A stretch of 30,764 nt of DNA from Lachnospiraceae bacterium (GTDB lineage Bacteria; Bacillota; Clostridia; Lachnospirales; Lachnospiraceae): the NCBI GenBank assembly GCA_900771955.1, contig CAAGPW010000120.1, positions 1-30,764 on the forward strand, given 5' to 3'. This document shows, in pieces, positions 14,560 to 22,451 of the stretch. The notes under the pieces were generated by a model that was not told where the DNA came from, did no database searches, and worked only from the letters and a program-made list of their open reading frames with translations. Position 1 is the stretch's first letter. Every line of letters begins with the position of its first letter. The position numbers and the translations under genes are program-made.

Positions 14560-16728
14560 TTATTTTGCGCTTGCTACGCTCTTTACGTTTACATTTAATG
14601 TTTCGCTTTCTTTATACGGGCGGAATAACAGATATAAGAATCCGGCCACGCATACGAAAGCAATGATTGTTCCGATTCCAAATGCTCCGGTTGTGATCAG
14701 AGTACCGATCTGGTAGATGCACATTGCTGCCACATAAGCCAGAATACACTGATATCCGATTGCGAACCAGAACCACTTTACATTGTTCATCTCACGCTTG
14801 ATAGCTCCCATCGCTGCAAAGCAAGGTGCGCATAACAGGTTGAATACCAGGAAGCCGTAAGAAGCGATCGGTGTCATAACAGTTGCAAGGCTTCCCCAGA
14901 TTTCCTGTCCGTCTTCTGCGACTTCGCCAAATCCAAAGAGAAGACCAAAGGTTGCTACAACGTTTTCCTTTGCGATCAGACCGCTGACTGCGGCAACTGC
15001 CATCTTCCAGCCTTCGCCTGCCTGTGTCCATCCGAGCGGTGCGAAGATCCATGCGATTCCGCTACCGATCTTAGCCAGAATACTGTCATTTAACTGCTCT
15101 GCTTCGAGCATTCCAAAGCCACCGTCAACCCATCCAAAGCTCATTAAGAACCAGAGAATGATAGTGGAAAGCAGGATGATGGTTCCGGCTTTCTTGATGA
15201 AAGACCAGCCACGTTCCCACATGCTTCTTAATACGTTTCCAACTGTCGGCCAGTGATATGCCGGAAGTTCCATAACGAACGGAGCCGGTTCACCGGAGAA
15301 CATTTTTGTTTTCTTTAAGATAATACCTGAGCAGATGATTGCTGCAACACCTACGAAGTAAGCACTCCATGCAACCCATCCTGCATTATCGAAGAACGCA
15401 CCTGCGATCAGGGCGATGATCGGTAATTTTGCTCCGCAAGGGATAAATGTTGTTGTCATGATGGTCATCTTACGGTCACGGTCATTTTCGATCGTACGGG
15501 ATGCCATGACACCCGGTACACCACATCCGCTACCGATCAACATCGGGATGAAGGATTTTCCGGAAAGTCCGAATTTACGGAAGATACGGTCCATGATGAA
15601 TGCTACACGGGACATATATCCGCAGGATTCCAGGAATGCAAGGAAAATGAATAATACAAGCATCTGTGGTACGAAGCCGAGTACTGCACCGACACCGGAG
15701 ATCACACCGTCAACGATAAGTCCGGTCAGCCAGTCTGCACATCCGATGTTTTCAAAGAAGCTCTGTGCTCCAGGAACGATCCATTCACCAAACAGGGTAT
15801 CATTGGTCCAGTCGGTAAGGATAGCTCCGATCGTTGTTACAGAAACATAGTATACAATGAACATAACAACTGCAAAGATCGGTAATGCCAGGAAACGGTT
15901 TGTTACGACACGGTCGATCTTATCGGAAACAGAAAGTTCACCTTTCTTGGTTCCCTTTGTTACACATTCATCTATAATAGAAGAAATGTATTCATAACGT
16001 TCATTTGTGATAATACTTTCGGTATCATCATCAAACTCATCTTCCAGAGTTTTGATCTCAGCGGATACATCCGGTGAGTGTTTCATCTGCTCTTTGATCT
16101 TATCATCTTTCTCAAGAAGCTTGATCGCGAAGAAACGTTTCTGATCTTCCGGGATATCATCAAACAGTTTTTCTTCTACTGTCTGGATGACACTTTCCAC
16201 CTGCGGATTAAATTCATGTACTCTGGCAGAAGCGTCTTTCTTTCCGGCTGCCGCAACTGCTTTTTCTGCAGCTTTCTGAACGCCGGTACCCTTTAATGCT
16301 GAGATCTCAACGACTTCGCAGCCCAGTTTCTTGCTCAGCTTGTCGATATGTATCTTATCGCCTGTCTTTTCCATGATATCAACCATGTTTACAGCCATGA
16401 CAACCGGAATGCCAAGTTCCATGAGCTGTGTGGATAAGTACAGGTTTCTCTCGATGTTGGTTCCGTCTACGATATTTAAGATCGCATCCGGTCTCTCTGT
16501 GATGAGATAGGTTCTCGCCACCACTTCCTCGAGCGTATACGGGGACAGTGAGTAAATACCCGGTAAATCCATGATGGTGACATCTTTGTGTCCCTTTAAC
16601 TTACCTTCCTTTTTTTCAACTGTTACGCCCGGCCAGTTACCTACGAACTGGTTGGAACCCGTAAGCGCATTGAATAATGTTGTTTTTCCGCAGTTTGGGT
16701 TACCTGCTAACGCAATTTTCATTGACAT
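14560..16728 (-). CDS. feoB: Ferrous iron transport protein B
   Basis: A 722-residue ferrous iron transporter of the inner membrane. The N-terminal G domain has G1 GNPNCGKTT, G3 DLPGIYSL, G4 NMVD and G5 SALKGTG; a helical domain and about ten membrane segments follow. The two Gate motifs are visible, with cysteines in GSGCGVPG, PCGAKLP and APCFAAMG. I start at ATG 16728 because AGGAG is 7 bases before it; the ATG at 16734 is too close. It follows feoA by 50 bases, and the gap carries a TTAG-N6-CTAA element. Length is normal for FeoB, and no FeoA domain is fused. Confidence 0.98.
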   Translation of the reverse strand: MSMKIALAGNPNCGKTTLFNALTGSNQFVGNWPGVTVEKKEGKLKGHKDVTIMDLPGIYSLSPYTLEEVVARTYLITERPDAILNIVDGTNIERNLYLSTQLMELGIPVVMAVNMVDIMEKTGDKIHIDKLSKKLGCEVVEISALKGTGVQKAAEKAVAAAGKKDASARVHEFNPQVESVIQTVEEKLFDDIPEDQKRFFAIKLLEKDDKIKEQMKHSPDVSAEIKTLEDEFDDDTESIITNERYEYISSIIDECVTKGTKKGELSVSDKIDRVVTNRFLALPIFAVVMFIVYYVSVTTIGAILTDWTNDTLFGEWIVPGAQSFFENIGCADWLTGLIVDGVISGVGAVLGFVPQMLVLFIFLAFLESCGYMSRVAFIMDRIFRKFGLSGKSFIPMLIGSGCGVPGVMASRTIENDRDRKMTIMTTTFIPCGAKLPIIALIAGAFFDNAGWVAWSAYFVGVAAIICSGIILKKTKMFSGEPAPFVMELPAYHWPTVGNVLRSMWERGWSFIKKAGTIILLSTIILWFLMSFGWVDGGFGMLEAEQLNDSILAKIGSGIAWIFAPLGWTQAGEGWKMAVAAVSGLIAKENVVATFGLLFGFGEVAEDGQEIWGSLATVMTPIASYGFLVFNLLCAPCFAAMGAIKREMNNVKWFWFAIGYQCILAYVAAMCIYQIGTLITTGAFGIGTIIAFVCVAGFLYLLFRPYKESETLNVNVKSVASAK

Positions 16729-16748
16729 TTTCATACTCCTATCTTTTA

Positions 16749-16762
16749 TTAGTTTTCTCTAA
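16749..16762. promoter_or_regulatory. TTAG-N6-CTAA element between feoA and feoB
   Basis: TTAG TTTTCT CTAA lies in the 50-base gap, just upstream of the feoB ribosome-binding site. CTAT (16739-16742) and GTAA (16769-16772) flank it at 10-bp spacing. A separate feoB promoter is possible but I see no good -35/-10 pair. Confidence 0.6.
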
Positions 16763-16778
16763 CTTATGGTAAAAAAAA

Positions 16779-17000
16779 TTACTCTACCTCGATCATCTCG
16801 GCATCCGCTTTTCTCAAAGAAAGCTCATAACCGCGAACGGTTACCTCAACCGGATCTCCAAGCGGTGCTACCTTTCTTACATAAACCGGAACACCTTTTG
16901 TAATTCCCATGTCCATAATACGTCTCTTTACCGGACCTTCACCCGTAAGTTTTTTTACGGTAACAGTCTGCCCGCAGGCAACTTCTTTCAATGTCTTCAT
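16779..17000 (-). CDS. feoA: FeoA domain protein (second copy)
   Basis: A 73-residue SH3-like FeoA protein with the family pattern VKKLTGEGPVKRRIMDMGITKGVPVYVRKVAPLGDPVEV. FeoA is a small cytoplasmic partner of FeoB thought to modulate its GTPase or transport activity. It is 33 bases downstream of another FeoA gene and 50 upstream of feoB. A good AAGGAG site precedes the ATG. It ends in a short acidic tail. Confidence 0.93.
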   Translation of the reverse strand: MKTLKEVACGQTVTVKKLTGEGPVKRRIMDMGITKGVPVYVRKVAPLGDPVEVTVRGYELSLRKADAEMIEVE

Positions 17001-17033
17001 AATCTGCTCCTTCTTGTGATTTTTTGAAAATTG

Positions 17034-17246
17034 TTAGATCATGATCTTATTTGCCATATCTTTTCCAATGGCAACTCTGGAATCCTTCACATTCACGATC
17101 ATGTTCCCGCCTGTCTCAGATACGACAGTAACAGTACCACCCGTCACAAACCCAAGGTTTTCCAAAAACTTTCTGGTCTCTTCTTTTCCACCGACTTTCT
17201 TAATGATATTCGGTTCACCGGCATTTGCCATTGTAAGCGGCATCAT
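17034..17246 (-). CDS. feoA: FeoA domain protein (first copy)
   Basis: A FeoA-type protein of about 70 residues, first gene of the feo operon. The pattern GGKEETRKFLENLGFVTGGTVTVVSETGGNMIVNV is that of FeoA, though it diverges from the second copy and so probably has a distinct role. The open frame begins with TTG at 17264, but GAGG before the ATG at 17246 (or 17243) makes that the likely start. The promoter has a TTAG-N6-CTAA box and a Fur-like box. Confidence 0.9.
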   Translation of the reverse strand: MMPLTMANAGEPNIIKKVGGKEETRKFLENLGFVTGGTVTVVSETGGNMIVNVKDSRVAIGKDMANKIMI

Positions 17247-17274
17247 ATCATCCTCTCTTTCCAATTATCTTTAT

Positions 17275-17289
17275 TGATAATCATTTTCA
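17275..17289. promoter_or_regulatory. Fur-like box in the feo leader
   Basis: TGATAAT-C-ATTTTCA matches the 7-1-7 Fur box at 13 of 14 arm positions. It lies just downstream of the expected feo transcription start. Confidence 0.7.
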
Positions 17290-17301
17290 TCACTTCGTTG
17301 G

Positions 17302-17325
17302 TTAGTATACTCTAACGATTATTAG
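17302..17325. promoter_or_regulatory. TTAG-N6-CTAA-N6-TTAG operator over the feo -10
   Basis: Three half-sites with 10-bp spacing: TTAG 17302-17305, CTAA 17312-17315, TTAG 17322-17325. The pair plus spacing matches the core of DtxR/IdeR-type operators (TTAG-N6-CTAA), which repress iron uptake when iron is plentiful. It covers the -10 and part of the spacer. Confidence 0.7.
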
Positions 17326-17332
17326 ATGTCAA
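17304..17332 (-). promoter_or_regulatory. Promoter of the feo operon
   Basis: Minus-strand TTGACA (17327-17332), a 17-base spacer and TATACT (17304-17309). The -10 lies in the middle of the TTAG-N6-CTAA operator. Confidence 0.9.
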
Positions 17333-17380
17333 TAATGTTATTGATAATTTTTTCTCAACTTTTTCTTCCATTTTTGACAG

Positions 17381-17410
17381 AAAAAGACAGAGATTTTTCT
17401 CTGCCTTTTC
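17381..17410 (-). terminator. Terminator of the LRR-VWA-MoxR operon
   Basis: CAGAGA and TCTCTG form a perfect stem with a TTTT loop (17388-17403), extended by AAAAG/CTTTT after one mismatch. The minus strand continues TCTTTTTCTG. It ends the MoxR gene and separates it from the feo promoter. Confidence 0.85.
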
Positions 17411-17412
17411 AA

Positions 17413-18900
17413 CTACCGGTTCAGCTCCGATAATAATTCTGCTTTTCTGGTCCCGATCAGAAGTTTTTCCTTATACCGGCTATATTTTTCCGATGCATGT
17501 TCTGCAAGGAACCGCGCAGGCACCGCGTTTACGGTAAGTTCTGTCACAAAAAGCACCATTTCCTCTCCATCTTCAAACGCATTCTCCATAAAGTCAAATG
17601 CATGTGCGAGTGCCGCCTTTCCCTGTTCTTCTTCCTGTTCTAATTTTTCACGTTCCCTGTCAAAACCGCTCTTTGCCATAAGAAAGCTTTCTTTTGCATC
17701 AAAGCCGCCATCCGGTACATTCTCATTTAGCCGCGCAAACAGTTCATCTTTCATCTGCTGTTCTTCTTTTGATAAAAAGCCTTCGCTTTTTTCTTTTTCA
17801 TATGCTTCCCGTTTCTCTGCGGTCAGTGCCCGGTAAAATTCTGCCGGTGATGCTGCGCTTTCGATTCCTGCGCGGTATTCTTTCAAGATCCCGTACCATG
17901 CATCCAGAAGCCGCTTCGTTCTTCCCGCCCGGTCAAAGCATGTATACAATCCATCCAGCAACAGATGTACCACGCTAAATTTCTCATCAAATGCCGCTTT
18001 GTAAATTCTGGAATAAACTTCCGGTCTCACCTTTCCGGCAAGGATATCTGCAATACCATAATCATCCTCGTATTTCCGGTAGAGATCAAAATATGCCGTT
18101 ACGTCCTCCGCAACATCCGCATGGTGCACAAATTCCCTGACAACTTCCTCCGTCACCGGAATATCCAGCTCCTGATACACCGCCATCAGGCTGCTTAAAT
18201 CCTCCCATCCCCGTGCTGTCACAAACTGCAGTCCATCCACATCTGCCTCGACGCGGTAAAAATTTTTCGGGCGGAGCTCCAAATAACTTAAGATCGCACT
18301 GTTTATCCGCTTTTCCTTCGCATATGCCTTCCACACATGAAAATCTGCTTCAATATCAAGCTCGCGCACACGGTCAAGCGTAACCATATCAAAATCCCGC
18401 ACAGATTTGTTGTACTCCGGCGGATTTCCTGCCGCAACTATGATCCAGCCCTCCGGCATCGCCTGATTGCCAAATGTTTTACATTGTAAAAACTGCAGCA
18501 TCGTAGGTGCAAGTGTCTCGGATACACAGTTGATCTCATCAATAAAGAGAATTCCTTCCTTCGTTCCCTGATCCCGGATCTTCCGGTATACGCTTGCGAT
18601 AATCTCGCTCATCGTATATTCTGTCACAGAATATGTGCTGCCCTCAAATTCTTCCTCACGGATAAACGGCAGTCCGACCGCACTTTGTCTGGTGTGATGC
18701 GTAATTGTATAGGAAACCAGACCGATCCTGCATTCCCTGGCGATCTGCTCCATGATCTGTGTCTTTCCGATTCCCGGCGGTCCCATCATAAGGATCGGAC
18801 GCTGCCGGATCGCCGGGATCTGATAAGCCCCGCTTTCATCCTTCTTTAAATACGCCTGCACCGTATGCCTGATTTCTTCTTTTGCCTGTCTGATATTCAT
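17413..18900 (-). CDS. MoxR-type AAA+ ATPase
   Basis: A 495-residue cytoplasmic ATPase. Walker A is GPPGIGKTQ (about residues 39-47) and Walker B is ILFIDEIN. A sensor-1 Asn lies in AAGNPPEYNKS, and the arginine finger region follows with DRVRELDIEAD. The C-terminal 200 residues are charged, mostly helical and specific to this subfamily. MoxR ATPases remodel or insert cofactors into partner proteins together with VWA-domain proteins. Its start overlaps the stop of the VWA gene by ATGA, so it is translated with it. It is the last gene of the LRR-VWA-MoxR operon. Confidence 0.9.
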   Translation of the reverse strand: MNIRQAKEEIRHTVQAYLKKDESGAYQIPAIRQRPILMMGPPGIGKTQIMEQIARECRIGLVSYTITHHTRQSAVGLPFIREEEFEGSTYSVTEYTMSEIIASVYRKIRDQGTKEGILFIDEINCVSETLAPTMLQFLQCKTFGNQAMPEGWIIVAAGNPPEYNKSVRDFDMVTLDRVRELDIEADFHVWKAYAKEKRINSAILSYLELRPKNFYRVEADVDGLQFVTARGWEDLSSLMAVYQELDIPVTEEVVREFVHHADVAEDVTAYFDLYRKYEDDYGIADILAGKVRPEVYSRIYKAAFDEKFSVVHLLLDGLYTCFDRAGRTKRLLDAWYGILKEYRAGIESAASPAEFYRALTAEKREAYEKEKSEGFLSKEEQQMKDELFARLNENVPDGGFDAKESFLMAKSGFDREREKLEQEEEQGKAALAHAFDFMENAFEDGEEMVLFVTELTVNAVPARFLAEHASEKYSRYKEKLLIGTRKAELLSELNR

Positions 18901-20231
18901 ATCTGTTCTCCTGATCTTTTGCTCTCTGTTTCTGTTCTTTCAAATTCCTCCGGGTCAAGCCGAAGCCGCATCGCCCATGGCGGAACTGCACTCTCATCAT
19001 AATCATCCAAAAACAGAAACGCCGTCTGATAGGCAGGTTTCTTTTTCGGATAAATTCCCTTACCGTCCGTAAAATACAAAAGCCCCTTCAGATTCCTCAA
19101 GGTTCCCTGCGCTGCGAGTTCATTGACATAGGAAAACGCCGGGCGGAAATCCGTTCCGCCACCACCCACAACGGTAAAGTTTAAAAGCAGCTTCTTTAAT
19201 TCACTGGCACTCGTAATTTCCACATCACTTCTTACCTTTTCATCGCACTGTATGATATGCATCCTGCAATGGGAAAAGAAACTGTCACGCTCAGTAAGCA
19301 CTGCAAACGTCTCCTTTAAGAATCCGCGGATCAGATCCCCACTCGTAGAATAACTGGTGTCGAGCACCACCGCAAAATCCTGTATCTTTTTTGTCTCCCG
19401 GCTTTCAAGTGGTTCAATCAGCGGCATATTTTTATAAAGCTTAAGCCCATATGTATAATAGTTTAAATCAAATTCATCCGGATCACATTTTATTTCCTCC
19501 CGAAGTACGGAAAACTTCTGCAGGAATTCCCTGTAACTGCGCCGGCTCTTCTCTGCCTGGATCTGGGCCGCAAGCAGCTTTTCGCCATCCCCGTTTTCCT
19601 CTCCGCGCCGTTTCTGCTCTAACATCATCTGTCTTTTGACTTTATTCCATTTTTTTCTTGCAGCAGCCGAACTTGCGCTCAGATTTTCCTCTTTCGACCA
19701 GTATCTGTGGTCGTCTGTATAAAATTCCATCCGAAGTGCCTGAATCTGTTCTGCATCCGTTTCTTCTATTAACATGCGGTATATGACTGCCGCCGACACC
19801 GCTCTTTTCTCCCGCAGCATTTTTTCATAAAACTGCTGCCTCAGATAACTGAGTGCCCGCTTCGTGCACGGCTTTCCCATCTGATCGATCGTATATTCCA
19901 CTGCAATATCGCAGGCAAGCCCGTATAAAGTCTGATCTCTGCCCCCACCGATCCACGGATGGGAAAAAATACAGTGAAGGATCGCATGCAGGTACGCCCG
20001 GTCCAGATACCCTGCATTGCTGCGGAAAACCGGGATCACCCACTGCGGAGCAAAATAAAGCCCGTTTCCATCCGTTGCAAATGCCGTTAAATTTTTGTCC
20101 TGTTTCTGCTCAAGCGCCGAAAAAGCCGGCTGCAGGAAGCGAAGATCCACACAGATCTCATTTCTTGTAAAATCCAGTATTTTTAAAGCCATGCGCGCTT
20201 CCCATTCGCTCTGGGTCTCAACATGTGGCAT
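18897..20231 (-). CDS. DUF2201-type VWA domain protein with degenerate metallopeptidase region
   Basis: A 444-residue protein with two parts. Residues about 20-160 resemble the metallopeptidase-like N-terminal domain of DUF2201 proteins: LHAILHCIFSHP gives the zinc His residues, but the position of the catalytic Glu in HExxH is Ala, and GLACDIAVEYTI follows. Residues about 300-430 are a VWA domain with MIDAS residues DTSYSTS, GGGGTDF and FTDGKG. A long charged linker lies between. I start at ATG 20231 because GGAGAG precedes it; ATG 20246 lacks a site. It sits between the LRR gene and the MoxR ATPase, its likely partner. Confidence 0.88.
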   Translation of the reverse strand: MPHVETQSEWEARMALKILDFTRNEICVDLRFLQPAFSALEQKQDKNLTAFATDGNGLYFAPQWVIPVFRSNAGYLDRAYLHAILHCIFSHPWIGGGRDQTLYGLACDIAVEYTIDQMGKPCTKRALSYLRQQFYEKMLREKRAVSAAVIYRMLIEETDAEQIQALRMEFYTDDHRYWSKEENLSASSAAARKKWNKVKRQMMLEQKRRGEENGDGEKLLAAQIQAEKSRRSYREFLQKFSVLREEIKCDPDEFDLNYYTYGLKLYKNMPLIEPLESRETKKIQDFAVVLDTSYSTSGDLIRGFLKETFAVLTERDSFFSHCRMHIIQCDEKVRSDVEITSASELKKLLLNFTVVGGGGTDFRPAFSYVNELAAQGTLRNLKGLLYFTDGKGIYPKKKPAYQTAFLFLDDYDESAVPPWAMRLRLDPEEFERTETESKRSGEQI

Positions 20232-20260
20232 CTTTTTTCTCTCCATTAATATTTTTTTAT

Positions 20261-21253
20261 TTAAAAATCATCAAATGCATAGCGGTCTTCCTGACCTGCT
20301 CCGTCAAATTCCTTTTTCCAGGAAAGAAGGCTCGCCGCCCCCTCCGTCCATTCCGCATCTGCTGCAAATACCGCCGCATCGTTTAAAGCCTCTCCCGCAA
20401 GAAATTTCTGTTTGCAGAGAAAGAAAAGCATTTCCAGATCTTTTTGCCGGATCAGCTTTTCTGCCAGACAAAGGCTGTGCTCTCTGACATACGACTCATA
20501 CTGCTGCGCAGCCTCTTCTCTTAAGTCCACCGGATAAAAAAGTCTTACCGCCGCAAGCGCAAGAAGTGTGTCCTCGTTTTCCTCGACACACGCCCGGGGA
20601 AAGATCTTATCATATTGCGCAAGCTGCACCACCCCATCCGAAAATGCCTGTCTCGCCCGGAATCCCTCACCTTCGATATTTCGTCCAAAAATATGGGCAG
20701 GTGCGATCTCATCATAAAACTCCTGATATTCCGGATAAAACACCTCCGCCTGAATGTTACCACCGCATGCAAAAGTGACTGTAATATCCCATGAAATCTG
20801 CGCCAGTATCTGTTTTACGCCGGTCTGCTCCCGCACATCTGCAGTCACGATCAGTTTTTTTAAGCTCCTGCAGTTCATAAATGCATCACTTCCGATCTCA
20901 CAGAGTTTTTTTCCCACCGTCAGGCTCTCCAGCTTACCACAGTTATAAAATGCGAGACTTCCGACTTTCTCCACGCTTTCCGGCAGAACGATCCGCTCCG
21001 GATAACTCCCGGCAAGTACCGCAAGCCATTCCCCGCGTTTTTCTGCATCCGCGCCCGCAAACGCAGTAAGAACCCCGTCCGCCGGCAGATGCTCCGCCTC
21101 TGCAAAACAGTAATCTCCGATCTCTGTAAGCGGACAGCCACCGATCACCTCCGGCAATACCAGTTCCGGGGTTTCACCGTATGCCCGAAGCAGCCTCGCG
21201 TTCCCGTCTTTCGTTTTCTGCCATAAAAAGCAGTATGCTCTTTCCTCTGTCAA
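20261..21253 (-). CDS. BspA-type leucine-rich-repeat protein (UUG start)
   Basis: A 330-residue protein with BspA/LRR_5 repeats in residues about 25-140: CPLTEIGDYCF, SVEKVGSLAFYNCGKLESL and CEIGSDAFMNCRSLKKL. The C-terminal half is mostly alpha-helical and unassigned. There is no signal peptide, so unlike most BspA proteins it should be cytoplasmic. The start is TTG at 21253; the frame closes with TGA upstream and has no early ATG, and GAAAGGAAAC precedes it. It is the first gene of the operon with the VWA protein and MoxR ATPase, and may be the recognition or scaffold component. Confidence 0.85.
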   Translation of the reverse strand: MTEERAYCFLWQKTKDGNARLLRAYGETPELVLPEVIGGCPLTEIGDYCFAEAEHLPADGVLTAFAGADAEKRGEWLAVLAGSYPERIVLPESVEKVGSLAFYNCGKLESLTVGKKLCEIGSDAFMNCRSLKKLIVTADVREQTGVKQILAQISWDITVTFACGGNIQAEVFYPEYQEFYDEIAPAHIFGRNIEGEGFRARQAFSDGVVQLAQYDKIFPRACVEENEDTLLALAAVRLFYPVDLREEAAQQYESYVREHSLCLAEKLIRQKDLEMLFFLCKQKFLAGEALNDAAVFAADAEWTEGAASLLSWKKEFDGAGQEDRYAFDDF

Positions 21254-21339
21254 ACTCTCTGTTTCCTTTCATCTTTATTTATACCAGGATGCCTCCAAAA
21301 CACGTGACCATCAAAAGTATTTTTTGTTTATCTGTTTTT

Positions 21340-21368
21340 ATTATAAATACTCACTGGACGAATTTCAA
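21340..21368 (-). promoter_or_regulatory. Promoter of the LRR-VWA-MoxR operon
   Basis: Minus-strand TTGAAA (21363-21368), a 17-base spacer and TATAAT (21340-21345). The leader would be about 80 bases. The core overlaps that of the divergent azlC promoter. Confidence 0.8.
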
Positions 21369-21383
21369 GAAAACCGTTACAAT
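21355..21383 (+). promoter_or_regulatory. Promoter of azlCD
   Basis: Plus-strand TGGACG (21355-21360), a 17-base spacer and TACAAT (21378-21383). Each element is imperfect but the spacing is ideal. Confidence 0.6.
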
Positions 21384-21428
21384 ATCTGATGTGTAAGAAT
21401 TGGTATTACTAAGGAGAATCAGATAACA

Positions 21429-22151
21429 ATGTTAGAATCAAATCAGACCTGGTATCAAAAAGGGCTAAGAGATGGTATTCCCATAGCACTGGGCTATTTT
21501 GCCGTCTCTTTTACTTTGGGCATTGCTGCAAAAAACGCCGGCTTCACTGCGTTCCAGTCCATGCTTACCAGTATGCTCATCAATGCGTCCGCCGGAGAAT
21601 TTGCGGGTTTTACGCTGATCGCAGCAGGTGCGGGCTTTCTTGAAGTTGCCATCATGGAATTTATCGCAAACGCAAGATATCTTCTGATGTCCTGTGCTTT
21701 AAGTCAGAAGCTTTCACCGGATACACCGCTGCGGCACCGGTTGATTCTCGGCTTTTATATCACCGATGAATTTTTCGGGCTTTCCATCTCGCATCCCGGC
21801 TACCTGAATCCGTTCTATACCTACGGCATGATCACTCTGGGCGGTCCTGCCTGGGCACTTGGCACGCTGCTCGGATGCATTATGGGAAATGTACTGCCCA
21901 CCGGCATTGTAAACGCCCTGAGCGTCGGACTCTATGGCATGTTCCTCGCCATTATCATCCCACCCGCAAGAAGGAACAAAGTAGTCGCAGGACTTGTGAT
22001 CATATCCATGGCTGCAAGTTATATTTTCGGGAAGCTTCCGGTGATCCGCGACATTTCATCGGGCATCCGCATCATCCTGCTCACGATACTGATCGCAGGG
22101 GCGGCCGCCATACTTTTCCCGATCGAGGAGGATTCAGACAATGAACACTAA
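21429..22151 (+). CDS. azlC: Branched-chain amino acid exporter, large subunit
   Basis: A 240-residue integral membrane protein with about six hydrophobic segments. It shows the AzlC family pattern: GIPIALGYFAVSFTLGIAAKNAG near the N-terminus, FIANARYLLMSCALS and ITDEFFGLS. AzlC with AzlD exports branched-chain amino acids or analogues such as azaleucine. AAGGAG lies 13 bases before the ATG, a longer gap than usual. Its stop overlaps azlD by 11 bases. It diverges from the LRR operon with overlapping promoters. Confidence 0.93.
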   Translation: MLESNQTWYQKGLRDGIPIALGYFAVSFTLGIAAKNAGFTAFQSMLTSMLINASAGEFAGFTLIAAGAGFLEVAIMEFIANARYLLMSCALSQKLSPDTPLRHRLILGFYITDEFFGLSISHPGYLNPFYTYGMITLGGPAWALGTLLGCIMGNVLPTGIVNALSVGLYGMFLAIIIPPARRNKVVAGLVIISMAASYIFGKLPVIRDISSGIRIILLTILIAGAAAILFPIEEDSDNEH

Positions 22152-22449
22152 AATTTATCTTTATATCGGCATTATGGCACTTGTGACCTATCTGATCCGG
22201 GTACTTCCGCTGACGCTGATCCGAAAGGAAATAAAAAACAGGACAATACGCTCCTTTCTGTACTATGTCCCATATGTCACGCTCGCAGTTATGACATTCC
22301 CTGCGATCTTAAGTGCTACCGGAAGCATTTATTCCGCGTGGGCGGCACTGATCGTAGGCATTTTTCTTGCCTGGCGGGGACGCAGCCTGTTTCAGGTCGC
22401 TGTATTCTCCTGTATCATTGTCTTTGTTTTGGAATTGTTTTTATGTTAA
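22141..22449 (+). CDS. azlD: Branched-chain amino acid exporter, small subunit
   Basis: A 102-residue membrane protein with about four hydrophobic segments and the AzlD pattern ALVTYLIRVLPL near the start and FLYYVPYVTLAVMTFP. It is the small partner of AzlC. Its GAGGAGG site lies within azlC, so translation is coupled. It ends two bases before the stop of the convergent HAD gene; no terminator is seen between them. Confidence 0.93.
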   Translation: MNTKIYLYIGIMALVTYLIRVLPLTLIRKEIKNRTIRSFLYYVPYVTLAVMTFPAILSATGSIYSAWAALIVGIFLAWRGRSLFQVAVFSCIIVFVLELFLC

Positions 22450-22451
22450 TG

